Source of the DNA: Pantoea sp. Ap-967
GTDB lineage: Bacteria > Pseudomonadota > Gammaproteobacteria > Pseudomonadales > Pseudomonadaceae
Reading direction: 5' to 3'
DNA length: 64,000 nt
Assembly (NCBI RefSeq): GCF_011752565.1
Contig: NZ_VWXK01000022.1
Span: forward strand, 36,320-100,319
The first letter of the stretch is position 1; every line of letters starts with the position of its first letter. The notes beneath the pieces are model-generated. The model had not been told where the DNA came from and did not search any database. It saw only the letters and a list, made by a program, of their open reading frames with translations. This document shows, piece by piece, positions 52,702 to 60,424 of the stretch. The position numbers were made by a program, and so were the translations under genes.

Positions 52702-55616
52702 CAGGCGGCTCCTGCTTGGCTGGTTTTCGCCGGGTTGCCCGGGCGGTAGGCGCGCACCGACTGGTGCGCCAGGGCGGTGAGGATCAGCAGGGTCGAGCCA
52801 ACCACCACGGTGTACACGCCGATGTCGAAGAACAGCGCGCTGGCCACGTGCACGTCACCCAGCAGCGGCAGGTGCAGGTGGGCGGTATGGGTGGTGAGGA
52901 ACGGGTAGCCGAACAGCATGGCGCCGACCCCGGTCAGGGTTGCGCAGAACAGCCCGGTGCCCATCCAGCGCAGCGGGCGCAGGCTCATTTGCGCCTCGAC
53001 CCACTGGGTGCCGGCCACCATGTACTGCAGGATGAACGCCACCGACATCACCAGCCCGGCAACAAAGCCACCGCCCGGTTGGTTGTGGCCGCGCATGAAC
53101 AGGTACATCGACACCAGCAAGGCAATCGGCAGCAGCAGGCGCACCAGCACCGCCGGCACCATCATGAAACCCAGCGCGGTGTCGGTGACGTGCCGGGGGT
53201 TGATCAGGTCGGTGACCACATCGGGTGCGAGCTGGCGCTGCTGGGCAGGCAGCTGCATGCTCTCCTTCGGAGGGCGGAAGCGCCGCAGCAGAGCGAACAC
53301 GGTCAGGGCCACGGCCACCAGCACGGTGATCTCGCCGAGGGTGTCGAAGCCGCGGAAGTCCACCAGCATCACGTTGACCACATTGGTGCCGCCGCCTTGC
53401 GGCAGGGCCCGGCTGAGGTAGAACGAGGAGATGTCGTTGGGGGTCGGCCGGGTCAACATGGCGTAGGACAGCAGCGCCATGCCGCCGCCCACCAGCACCG
53501 CCAGCAGCAGGTCGCGCAGGCGCCGGGCACGGGCGCGGTCGAGGCTGCCGGGCAATGGCGATACGCCTTCGATCCGCCGGGGCAGCCAGCGCAGGCCGAG
53601 CAGGATCAGCACCGTGGTGACCACCTCGACCACCAGTTGGGTCAGGGCCAGGTCCGGTGCGGAGAACCAGACGAAGGTGATGCAGGTCATCAGGCCGCAC
53701 ACGCCCACCATGATCAGTGCTGCCAGGCGGTGGTACTTGGCCTGGTAGGCGGCGCCGATGGCACAGGCAATGGCGATCAGCCACAGCGCGACGAACACCC
53801 CGGAGCCCGGAATTTTCGGCCGCTCGCCCCAGCTCAGGCCGCTGTAGAGCATGGGGATCAGGCCGGCAAGGAAGGCTGCCAGCACCAGCATGAACAACTG
53901 CGTCTGCAGGCGGCGCGAGGTCAGCAGGCGCTCGATGCGCCGGGCCAGCAGCATCAGCCGAACCTGGCCGTGCTCGAACAGGCGCTTGCCGTTGAAGCGC
54001 TCGATCAGCGGCGGATAGGGGAAGCGGCCCAGGCGCAGCTGCTTGCGCAGCAGCAGGTAGAGGACGGTGCCACCGCTCATGGCCACCAGGCTCATGATCA
54101 GCGGGGCATTCCAGCCGTGCCAGATGGCCAGGCTGTATTCCGGCAGGGTACCCCCCACCACCGGCAGGGCGGCGGCGGCCAGCAGCGGGCCGACCGACTG
54201 GGCCGGGAAGATGCCTACCACCAGGCAGGTCAGTACCAGCAACTCGACCGGCGCGCGCATCCAGCGGGGTGGTTCGTGGGGCGTGTGCGGCAGGTCCTGG
54301 GCGGTTGGCCCGAAGAACACGTCGACGGTAAAGCGCAGGGCATACACCACGCTGAAGGTGCCCGCGAGGGTGGCGATCACCGGCAGCGCAGCCTCGACCC
54401 AGGCGGTGGAGGAAATGAACACGGTTTCGGCGAAGAACATTTCCTTGGACAGGAAGCCGTTCATCAACGGCACGCCGGCCATCGAAGCACTGGCCACCAT
54501 GGCCAGGGTCGCGGTGTAGGGCACCAGGCGAATCAAGCCGCTGAGGCGGCGGATGTCACGGGTGCCGCTTTCATGGTCGATGATGCCGGCGGCCATGAAC
54601 AGCGAGGCCTTGAAGGTGGCGTGGTTGAGGATGTGGAACACCGCGGCCACGGCGGCCAGCGGGCTGTTCAGGCCCAGCAGCAGGGTGATCAGGCCCAGGT
54701 GGCTGATGGTGGAGTAGGCCAGCAGGCCCTTGAGGTCGTTCTGGAACATCGCTGCGAAGGCGCCCAGCAGCAGGGTGAGGGCGCCGGCGCCGCCGACGAT
54801 CCAGAACCATTCCTCGCTGCCTGACAGCACTGGCCACAGCCGCGCCAGCAGGAACACCCCGGCCTTTACCATGGTCGCCGAGTGCAGATATGCCGAGACA
54901 GGGGTAGGCGCCGCCATGGCATGGGGCAGCCAGAACAGGAAGGGGAATTGGGCGCTCTTGCTCAGTGCGCCGATCAGAATCAGCGGCAGCAGCACGGGGT
55001 ACAGGGCGTGCTGGCGGATGGTTTCGCCGGCGGCGAGCACCTTGTCCAGGTCGTAGCTGCCGACCACATGGCCCAGCAGCAGGGCGCCGACCAACAGGCA
55101 AAGGCCACCGGCGCCGGTGACCATCAGCGCCATGTAGGCGCCGCGGCGGGCGTCGGCGCGGTGGTGCCAGTAGCCGATCAGCAGGAACGAGAACAGGCTG
55201 GTCAGTTCCCAGAAGAACACCAGCTGTATCAGGTTGCCGGATATCACCAGGCCGAGCATGGCGCCCATGAACGCCAGGAAGAAGGCAAAGAAGCGCGGCA
55301 CAGGGTCCTGGGGGGACATGTAGTAGCGGGCATACAGCGACACCAGGGTGCCGATGCCCAGTACCAGCAGCGAGAACAGCCAGGCGAAGCCGTCCATGCG
55401 CAGGACCAGGTTCAGGCCCAGGCTTGGCAGCCAGAGGAATTCTTCCCGAATGACGCCGCCATCGGCCACCTGTGGGTACAGCAGTGCTACCTGGACGGTG
55501 CCGACCAGGGCCACCAGCCCGGCAAGGATGGACTCCGAGTTGCGGGCATTGTGCGGCAGCACGGCTGCCAGGCAACTGCCGAGGAACGGCAGAAGCAGTA
55601 GCACTATCAATGACAT
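52701..55616 (-). CDS. shaA: Mrp/Sha antiporter fused subunit A/B
   Basis: A 971-residue protein that joins the MrpA (NuoL-like) and MrpB parts, as in Gram-negative Pha/Sha systems. The N-terminal two-thirds has the Glu of VFFWELTSLFSFLLIGYW and the Lys of HSATMVKAGVFLLARLW. The MrpB-like tail begins around residue 815 (VTDTALGFMMVPAVLVRLLL) and contains RGHNQPGGGFVAGL. It is the first gene of the operon; the promoter lies in the AT-rich 55617-55765 gap, which it shares with the 3' end of the next gene upstream. Confidence 0.96.
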   Translation of the reverse strand: MSLIVLLLLPFLGSCLAAVLPHNARNSESILAGLVALVGTVQVALLYPQVADGGVIREEFLWLPSLGLNLVLRMDGFAWLFSLLVLGIGTLVSLYARYYMSPQDPVPRFFAFFLAFMGAMLGLVISGNLIQLVFFWELTSLFSFLLIGYWHHRADARRGAYMALMVTGAGGLCLLVGALLLGHVVGSYDLDKVLAAGETIRQHALYPVLLPLILIGALSKSAQFPFLFWLPHAMAAPTPVSAYLHSATMVKAGVFLLARLWPVLSGSEEWFWIVGGAGALTLLLGAFAAMFQNDLKGLLAYSTISHLGLITLLLGLNSPLAAVAAVFHILNHATFKASLFMAAGIIDHESGTRDIRRLSGLIRLVPYTATLAMVASASMAGVPLMNGFLSKEMFFAETVFISSTAWVEAALPVIATLAGTFSVVYALRFTVDVFFGPTAQDLPHTPHEPPRWMRAPVELLVLTCLVVGIFPAQSVGPLLAAAALPVVGGTLPEYSLAIWHGWNAPLIMSLVAMSGGTVLYLLLRKQLRLGRFPYPPLIERFNGKRLFEHGQVRLMLLARRIERLLTSRRLQTQLFMLVLAAFLAGLIPMLYSGLSWGERPKIPGSGVFVALWLIAIACAIGAAYQAKYHRLAALIMVGVCGLMTCITFVWFSAPDLALTQLVVEVVTTVLILLGLRWLPRRIEGVSPLPGSLDRARARRLRDLLLAVLVGGGMALLSYAMLTRPTPNDISSFYLSRALPQGGGTNVVNVMLVDFRGFDTLGEITVLVAVALTVFALLRRFRPPKESMQLPAQQRQLAPDVVTDLINPRHVTDTALGFMMVPAVLVRLLLPIALLVSMYLFMRGHNQPGGGFVAGLVMSVAFILQYMVAGTQWVEAQMSLRPLRWMGTGLFCATLTGVGAMLFGYPFLTTHTAHLHLPLLGDVHVASALFFDIGVYTVVVGSTLLILTALAHQSVRAYRPGNPAKTSQAGAA

Positions 55617-55765
55617 AGCGTTCTATTCTGGAAAGGTATGCAAGGATCATACGTGCCGGGCCGTTGATCACCAACACGCAAGCTGTCGCAGAATCCTACA
55701 AAAGCGCTGTGACAAGCTGTTTTTTTATAACAGTTTTTTACAGAGCATAGCCGGTGTCGGGCGCT

Positions 55766-56728
55766 TTACAGGCCGGCTTCACGTTCGCAGGGTGCTTGCG
55801 CCTGGACGGCTTCATCGCTTTCGCGGTTGCGCCGCACCTTGAGTTCGCTGACCACCACGGCCACCACGATCAGCAGCCCGCCCAGCAAGGCAACGCCCGG
55901 CAGGCGCTCGCCGGCGATGCGCCCGACGATGCCGGCCCATACCGGTTCGCCGGCGTAGATGAGGGTGGCGCGGGTAGGCGAAACCGACTTCTGTGCCCAG
56001 TTCATCGCCACCTGGATGACCGCGCTCATGGCGCCCAGGCCCAGCGCGCTGAGCACCAGCAGCCAGGAGAAATCCGGCAGGCGTTCCTGGGTGGGCACGA
56101 TCATCAAAAAGGCCAGCAACGAGGCCGTGGCCAGTTGCACCACGGTGACCCGGCGTACATCGACGCTGCCGGCGTAGCGGCTGATCAGGATGATCTCGGC
56201 AGCAATCGCCACCGCGCTGACCAGCGTGACCAGTTCCCCTTCGCTGAAATGCAAGGCGCCGCCTTCGGGGCCGGCCAGCAGCATCAGGCCGGTGAAGGCC
56301 AGGCAGATACCCAGGCTGGGCATCAACCCTGGGCGCCGGCCCAGCACCAGCCACTGCAGCAGTGGCACGAACGGCACATACAGGGCGGTGATGAACGCCG
56401 ACTGGCTGCTGCTGATGGTTTGCAGGCCCATGGTCTGCAAGCCATAGCCGAGCATGATCGACACGCCAATCAGCACGCCGGCCTTGAGTTCGGTGAAGGT
56501 CAGCCCCGGCAGCGAGCGCGCCGAAACCAGGCCGACGAACAGGGCCGCAGCGGCAAACCGCAGGCCGACGAAGAACATCGGGCCGCTCACCGTCATCACG
56601 TTGTGCACCAGCAGGAACGTGCCGCCCCACAGCATGGTGATGAACACCAGCACCATTTCGGCCTTGCTCAGGCGCAAGCTGACGGAGGTTTTAGCGGGGA
56701 CGGCGGGCTGGCTCATGGTCTTGCTCAT
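55766..56728 (-). CDS. EamA/DMT-family exporter
   Basis: A 320-residue, ten-helix drug/metabolite transporter with two EamA repeats (first from about 24, MVLVFITMLWGGTFLLVHNV; second after about 165). The substrate is unknown; relatives export amino acids and metabolites. Start chosen at 56728 (MSKTMSQP); 56716 is possible, and neither has a strong ribosome site. It is divergent from a HTH-cupin regulator with two palindromic sites in the gap, so it is likely that regulator's target. Confidence 0.9.
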   Translation of the reverse strand: MSKTMSQPAVPAKTSVSLRLSKAEMVLVFITMLWGGTFLLVHNVMTVSGPMFFVGLRFAAAALFVGLVSARSLPGLTFTELKAGVLIGVSIMLGYGLQTMGLQTISSSQSAFITALYVPFVPLLQWLVLGRRPGLMPSLGICLAFTGLMLLAGPEGGALHFSEGELVTLVSAVAIAAEIILISRYAGSVDVRRVTVVQLATASLLAFLMIVPTQERLPDFSWLLVLSALGLGAMSAVIQVAMNWAQKSVSPTRATLIYAGEPVWAGIVGRIAGERLPGVALLGGLLIVVAVVVSELKVRRNRESDEAVQAQAPCEREAGL

Positions 56729-56762
56729 TGGAAAGGGGCAGCGCACAATCGCCGCAAAGTGG

Positions 56763-56774
56763 GCAGTATACTGC
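56763..56774. promoter_or_regulatory. Putative operator, site 1 (perfect palindrome)
   Basis: GCAGTATACTGC is a perfect 12-base palindrome 35 bases before the EamA start. It fits the pattern GCA-R-TATA-S-TGC shared with 56792-56803 and 63753-63764. It probably overlaps the EamA promoter. Confidence 0.6.
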
Positions 56775-56791
56775 GCAACCTGTGGAAGTGA

Positions 56792-56803
56792 GCAATATAG
56801 TGC
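56792..56803. promoter_or_regulatory. Putative operator, site 2
   Basis: GCAATATAGTGC, centred 29 bases from site 1, overlaps the proposed GTG start of the regulator gene. This would suit autoregulation. It is identical over 12 bases to the site upstream of the second exporter at 63753. Confidence 0.6.
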
Positions 56804-57363
56804 ACAAAGATTCAACGCACCGTGCATCGGTGCTGCAGCATGTCAGCCTCAATGTCCGAAGCCTGCGCAACGCGGCGGGTATGAGCCAGAGCGCCCTGGC
56901 CGAGCGCTCCGGGGTGAGCCGGCGGATGCTGGTAGCCATCGAGGCAGGCGAGAAGAACGTCAGCCTGACCACCCTTGACCTGATCGCCGAAGCCCTTGGG
57001 GTGGCGTTCAGCCAGTTGATTCAGGCGCCTGACCAGCGTGACCCGGGGCGCATCAACGAACTGGCGTGGGCTGGGGAGCATGCCCAGAGCAAGGCCGTGC
57101 TGTTGGCCAGCAGCAGCGCCCGGCGTGAGGTGGAGATCTGGGAATGGACCCTGGCACCTGGCGAATATTACGCCAGCGAAGCCGATGCCGAGGGCTGGAG
57201 CGAGCAGATCTACGTGTGCGAGGGCCAGCTTACGTTGATCATCGAAGGCGTCGAGCATTGCCTGCTGGGTGGGCAGTTCCATGTCTTTCCCAGCGATTGT
57301 CGTTATGCCTACCGCAACGACGGCGGTAGGCCGGTGCGCTTTGTGCGCAATGTGGTGATCTGA
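56800..57363 (+). CDS. XRE-family regulator with C-terminal cupin
   Basis: A 187-residue regulator. The HTH_3 domain lies at about 10-70 (LRNAAGMSQSALAERSGVSRRMLVAIEAGEKNVSLTTLDLIAEALG). The cupin sensor lies at about 110-185 (EGWSEQIYVCEGQLTLIIEG, FHVFPSDCRYAYRNDG). The GTG at 56800 is preferred because GTGAG lies 7 bases upstream; an in-frame GTG at 56788 is also possible. It is divergent from the EamA exporter and likely controls it in response to a small ligand bound by the cupin. Confidence 0.88.
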   Translation: MHKDSTHRASVLQHVSLNVRSLRNAAGMSQSALAERSGVSRRMLVAIEAGEKNVSLTTLDLIAEALGVAFSQLIQAPDQRDPGRINELAWAGEHAQSKAVLLASSSARREVEIWEWTLAPGEYYASEADAEGWSEQIYVCEGQLTLIIEGVEHCLLGGQFHVFPSDCRYAYRNDGGRPVRFVRNVVI

Positions 57364-57403
57364 TTTTGCCCTGAAGGGCTTCCGGGGGGCGCGCGCAGGC
57401 CTC

Positions 57404-57426
57404 GTAGGAGCGAGCAAAGCTCGCGA
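57404..57426. repeat. Half REP-type element (type C)
   Basis: A 23-base sequence starting GTAGGAGCGAGC with an internal hairpin (GCGAGC-AAA-GCTCGC). The exact reverse complement is at 63874-63896. It lies between the convergent ends of the cupin regulator and soxR. Confidence 0.75.
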
Positions 57427-57434
57427 AAAGGCCC

Positions 57435-57887
57435 TCAAGGCAAATGCGGCCCAGGCCCCGATTCGGCCAGGTGATCCTGGCGATTGCGCAGCGGGCATTC
57501 TTTCAGCGACATGCAACCACAGCCGATGCAGCCATCGAGCTGGTCGCGCAGCCGGATCATCTCATCGATTCTCCGGTTCAGGTCTTCCCGCCAGCCCGCC
57601 GACAAGCGCTGCCAGTCTTCGGCGCTTGGCGTGTGGTCGATGGGCAACGCGGCCAGGGCCGTGGCGATCTCGGCCAGGGGAATGCCCAAGCGCTGGGCCA
57701 TCTTCACCACGGCCACCCGGCGCAGCATCGCCCGCGGGTAGCGGCGCTGGTTGCCGCCATTGCGGGTGCTCTGGATCAGCCCTTTGGTTTCATAGAAATG
57801 CAGCGCGGTCACGGCCACGCCGCTGCGCGCGGCCAACTGGCCGACACTGAGCAGCTTTTCCTGGGAAGCGGGTATTGAGGTGCGCAT
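57435..57887 (-). CDS. soxR: Redox-sensing MerR-family activator SoxR
   Basis: A 150-residue MerR-type regulator. The winged HTH opens with LLSVGQLAARSGVAVTALHFYETKGLI, a dimerisation helix follows, and the [2Fe-2S] cluster motif is CIGCGCMSLKEC (C-x2-C-x-C-x5-C). It senses redox-cycling compounds and, in Pseudomonas, turns on a small set of efflux and monooxygenase genes rather than soxS. The start at 57887 (MRTSIPAS) is preferred over 57899. It is divergent from a monooxygenase gene whose promoter has a SoxR box. Confidence 0.97.
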   Translation of the reverse strand: MRTSIPASQEKLLSVGQLAARSGVAVTALHFYETKGLIQSTRNGGNQRRYPRAMLRRVAVVKMAQRLGIPLAEIATALAALPIDHTPSAEDWQRLSAGWREDLNRRIDEMIRLRDQLDGCIGCGCMSLKECPLRNRQDHLAESGPGPHLP

Positions 57888-57899
57888 GGGAAAAAACAC

Positions 57900-57930
57900 T
57901 TGACCTTGAGTTAACTGGAGGTTTTACCCT
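57900..57930 (+). promoter_or_regulatory. SoxR-dependent promoter with SoxR box
   Basis: A -35 box TTGACC (57900-57905) and -10 box TACCCT (57925-57930) are spaced by 19 bases, the long spacer used by MerR-family activators. Between them lies CCTTGAGTTAACTGGAGG (57904-57921), close to the SoxR consensus CCTCAAGTTAACTTGAGG. It drives the monooxygenase gene at 57974. Confidence 0.9.
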
Positions 57931-57973
57931 GCCAGCCATTGCCTAGCAAGCGCCTTGAACAAGGAGACTGCCC

Positions 57974-58354
57974 ATGTCGGCCACCCCGCCAACGCTGTGG
58001 TTCACCCAGATGATCGAATATGAAGTGCCGAGCTCGCGCCAGGCGGCGCTGGCCCAGGCGTTGGTTACCCGTAGCGAGGAGCTGGCGGCACGCTGCCAGG
58101 GCTTGCAAGGGGTCAGCATCCAGGCCAGTGACGACGGCAGCCGGGTATTGCAATACCTGCAATGGCAGTCGCGCCAGGCCTGGGCCGCAGCGGCGGACTG
58201 CTTTGGCGAGGCGCCATTCTTCGACCTGTTGAGCCAGCACCAGGCGCGCAGTGCCAACTTCACCGCCTATCAGGCCTTGCGCAGCCTGGTACGCGGCAGC
58301 GATGGCGCTTTGCAGTGCCAGGTGGTAGGCATTCAGGCGTACCACGGAGCGTAG
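57974..58354 (+). CDS. Antibiotic-biosynthesis-monooxygenase-domain protein, SoxR target
   Basis: A 126-residue ABM-fold (dimeric alpha/beta barrel) protein: MIEYEVPSSRQAALAQALVTR is the first strand-helix unit and VLQYLQWQSRQAW the second. AAGGAG is 7 bases before the ATG. From its SoxR-box promoter it should be induced by redox-active dyes, phenazines or quinones and may modify them. P. aeruginosa has, from memory, a similar gene divergent from soxR. The 3' end overlaps the convergent hydrolase by 22 bases. Confidence 0.88.
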   Translation: MSATPPTLWFTQMIEYEVPSSRQAALAQALVTRSEELAARCQGLQGVSIQASDDGSRVLQYLQWQSRQAWAAAADCFGEAPFFDLLSQHQARSANFTAYQALRSLVRGSDGALQCQVVGIQAYHGA

Positions 58355-59103
58355 TGCGGGTAGCGGTCCAGGCGCGCGCCGATCACCATTTCGCTGATCC
58401 AGGCGGCGAGGATCGTGCTGTAGGCTTTCTGGCTCTGCTCGCTGGACAGGGCATGGTCGGCGCCATCGACGATGCGGTGGGTCAGGGAGTGAGCGCCGAC
58501 GAACGCCGAGCGGTAGCTCATCAGCGTGGTGTGCGGCACATAATCGTCCTGTTCCGACTCCACCAGCAGCACATCGCCGAGGAATTCTGCGCAGGCGGCC
58601 AGCGCGCGGTTGTCGGCTGGGCCCAGCAGGCGCCGCCGGTAATCGTTCAGGCGCTGGCGGTCGAGGGCCTGCTTGGGCAGTGTCCATTCATCGTCCCAGT
58701 ACATCGCCGGCACCCGCAGGGCCAGCCACTTCACCGGCCGCTGCAGGGTCAGCAAGGTTGCCAGGTAGCCGCCATAGCTGCTGCCGATCAGGGCAATGGC
58801 GCTGCTGTCCACGGCGGGGTGGCTGACCAGGCGGTCGTAGGCGGCCAGCAGGTCCTTGAGGTTGTCTTCGCGGGTGACGCTCAGGCGTTGGCTCTCGGTC
58901 TTTTCGTGGCCGCGCAGGTCGAAGGTCATGCACACGCAACCCAGGCCGGTGATGTGCCGCGCACGGGCCAAGTCGCGCTGCTGGCTGCCGCCCCAGCCGT
59001 GAACGAAGAGGATGCCGGGCATCTTGCTGCCAGGGCTGACCAGGGTGCCGGCGATGCGGTCGTTGTCCACCTGCAGTTCAACGGTTTCACTCTGAATGCT
59101 CAT
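58333..59103 (-). CDS. Alpha/beta hydrolase
   Basis: A 256-residue alpha/beta hydrolase, probably an esterase or peptidase-like enzyme. FVHGWGGSQQRDLARA is the oxyanion segment, the nucleophile elbow is IGSSYGGYLA, the acid is in ESEQDDYVP and the His is in GADHAL. The start at 59103 (MSIQSETVEL) lies inside the end of the DUF3182 gene, overlapping it by 17 bases, so the two are coupled. The long open frame upstream is the shadow of that gene. Substrate unknown. Confidence 0.9.
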   Translation of the reverse strand: MSIQSETVELQVDNDRIAGTLVSPGSKMPGILFVHGWGGSQQRDLARARHITGLGCVCMTFDLRGHEKTESQRLSVTREDNLKDLLAAYDRLVSHPAVDSSAIALIGSSYGGYLATLLTLQRPVKWLALRVPAMYWDDEWTLPKQALDRQRLNDYRRRLLGPADNRALAACAEFLGDVLLVESEQDDYVPHTTLMSYRSAFVGAHSLTHRIVDGADHALSSEQSQKAYSTILAAWISEMVIGARLDRYPHYAPWYA

Positions 59104-60202
59104 GCTGGCGAATCCGTGCGTATTTGCTGAGTTGTCCGAGTTCACGGTCGTTTCCTTGATAGAAGAGGGTGGCGTCGGGCGGCAGTTGCGTACTGCCGAA
59201 GACTTCGTGGGTGGAGGCCACGACCCGCTGCAGTGCAGGGTCGTCGGCGAAGGCCTGCAGGGCCAGCAGCTCGGCGCTACTGGCACCACCCATGCGCCAG
59301 GACTGTTCGAGCACGCCACTGCGCAGGTGCCCCTGGGGGTTGCTGCCACGGGCGATGTCATAGTTGCGCCGGGAGGCGATGAAACTGGGGAAGTGCCGTT
59401 CGGCGGCGTGTTCGTAGGCCATTGCCTGGTTGATCGCCAGGCGCAGGTAATCTTCCAGGGGCAGCTGCAGCAGGGCCTGGTAGTCACCGCGCACCACCAC
59501 CAGTTCGGAGCCGCCGTACACTTCACAGCCCTGATGGTCGCGGGTCAGCTGCTGGGTGCCGTGATAGCTGCAGGTGAGGCCGGCGACCCGCACCTGGCCC
59601 ACGCTGAAGGTCTGCACTTCGCTCAGGTCTTCTTCCAGCACCAGGCCCCAGCGCGCCAGCTCCGAGTCATCCATGGCGGCCAGCAATGGCTCCAGCGCAG
59701 CGAGCGTGTCGATGACCTGCTGGCCGCGCCCGGCGCTGGCCCGTACCGGCTTGACTCGCAGCGGGCCATCGCGCAGCAGCAACTGTGCGGCGCGACGGGC
59801 ATCGGCCTTGCTGAAGATGGTGTAGCCGCACAGCAGCGCATCGCTGGCTTGGCGTGCGAACGCATCGGTCCAGCCAGGGGGAAAACTGGCATCGGCGGGT
59901 AGCGGGTGGGAGATGGCCTTGGTGGCCATGTACGGCTGGCTGACCAGGCCACCGAACAGGTCGTCTTCACTGACAATACCCAGTGCGGCGTAGCGCTGTG
60001 GGTCGATCAGGGTTTCGCTGGGCAGGTAATAGCAGTGCCTACCCGCGGTGGCCGGCACCTCGGTGAGCACGGTATCGCAGCCCAACAGCCCGGCCAGCCC
60101 GTCGGCAAGCTTCAGGTGCACCTGGTGTTCGTGTTCTGGTGTGTGCTCGCGGGTATCGAGCAGCACCAGGGCCGTTTTCGGCCCGTTGTGGGCACTGGGC
60201 AT
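59087..60202 (-). CDS. DUF3182 family protein (ATP-grasp-like)
   Basis: A 371-residue protein I recognise as the DUF3182 type. The middle portion looks like an ATP-grasp fold: PLRVKPVRASAGRGQQVI resembles the Lys and Gly-rich loop of the ATP site and WGLVLEEDLSE the following strand. The end (FYQGNDRELGQLSKYARI) is conserved-looking. It is coupled to the alpha/beta hydrolase downstream, hinting that one joins and the other cleaves an amide or ester bond. Function is inferred, not known. Confidence 0.75.
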   Translation of the reverse strand: MPSAHNGPKTALVLLDTREHTPEHEHQVHLKLADGLAGLLGCDTVLTEVPATAGRHCYYLPSETLIDPQRYAALGIVSEDDLFGGLVSQPYMATKAISHPLPADASFPPGWTDAFARQASDALLCGYTIFSKADARRAAQLLLRDGPLRVKPVRASAGRGQQVIDTLAALEPLLAAMDDSELARWGLVLEEDLSEVQTFSVGQVRVAGLTCSYHGTQQLTRDHQGCEVYGGSELVVVRGDYQALLQLPLEDYLRLAINQAMAYEHAAERHFPSFIASRRNYDIARGSNPQGHLRSGVLEQSWRMGGASSAELLALQAFADDPALQRVVASTHEVFGSTQLPPDATLFYQGNDRELGQLSKYARIRQHEHSE

Positions 60203-60424
60203 GGGGCGTGCCTGTGTGCAATGAATGTACTGGTTGTGAAGCCCCGGTTGGCGGGAAGTTCAGCTGCGCATGATCGGTGGTTGCCTGTGGTTGTAGGAAG
60301 CGTCTGTTTTGCCGGTGGCGTGTTGGGCAGAGGATGCCGTGGGTCGGTCGCGGCGATTGCGGCGTCGAGGTGGCTGTTCCATTATCCTCAGTCTGGATCA
60401 ACCACGATGTCCGCAGGAGTGCGC

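Noticed and set aside
52716..54824. Long plus-strand open frame of 702 codons opposite shaA
   Set aside because: His/Gln/Gly-rich shadow of a membrane-protein gene; no ribosome site or motif.
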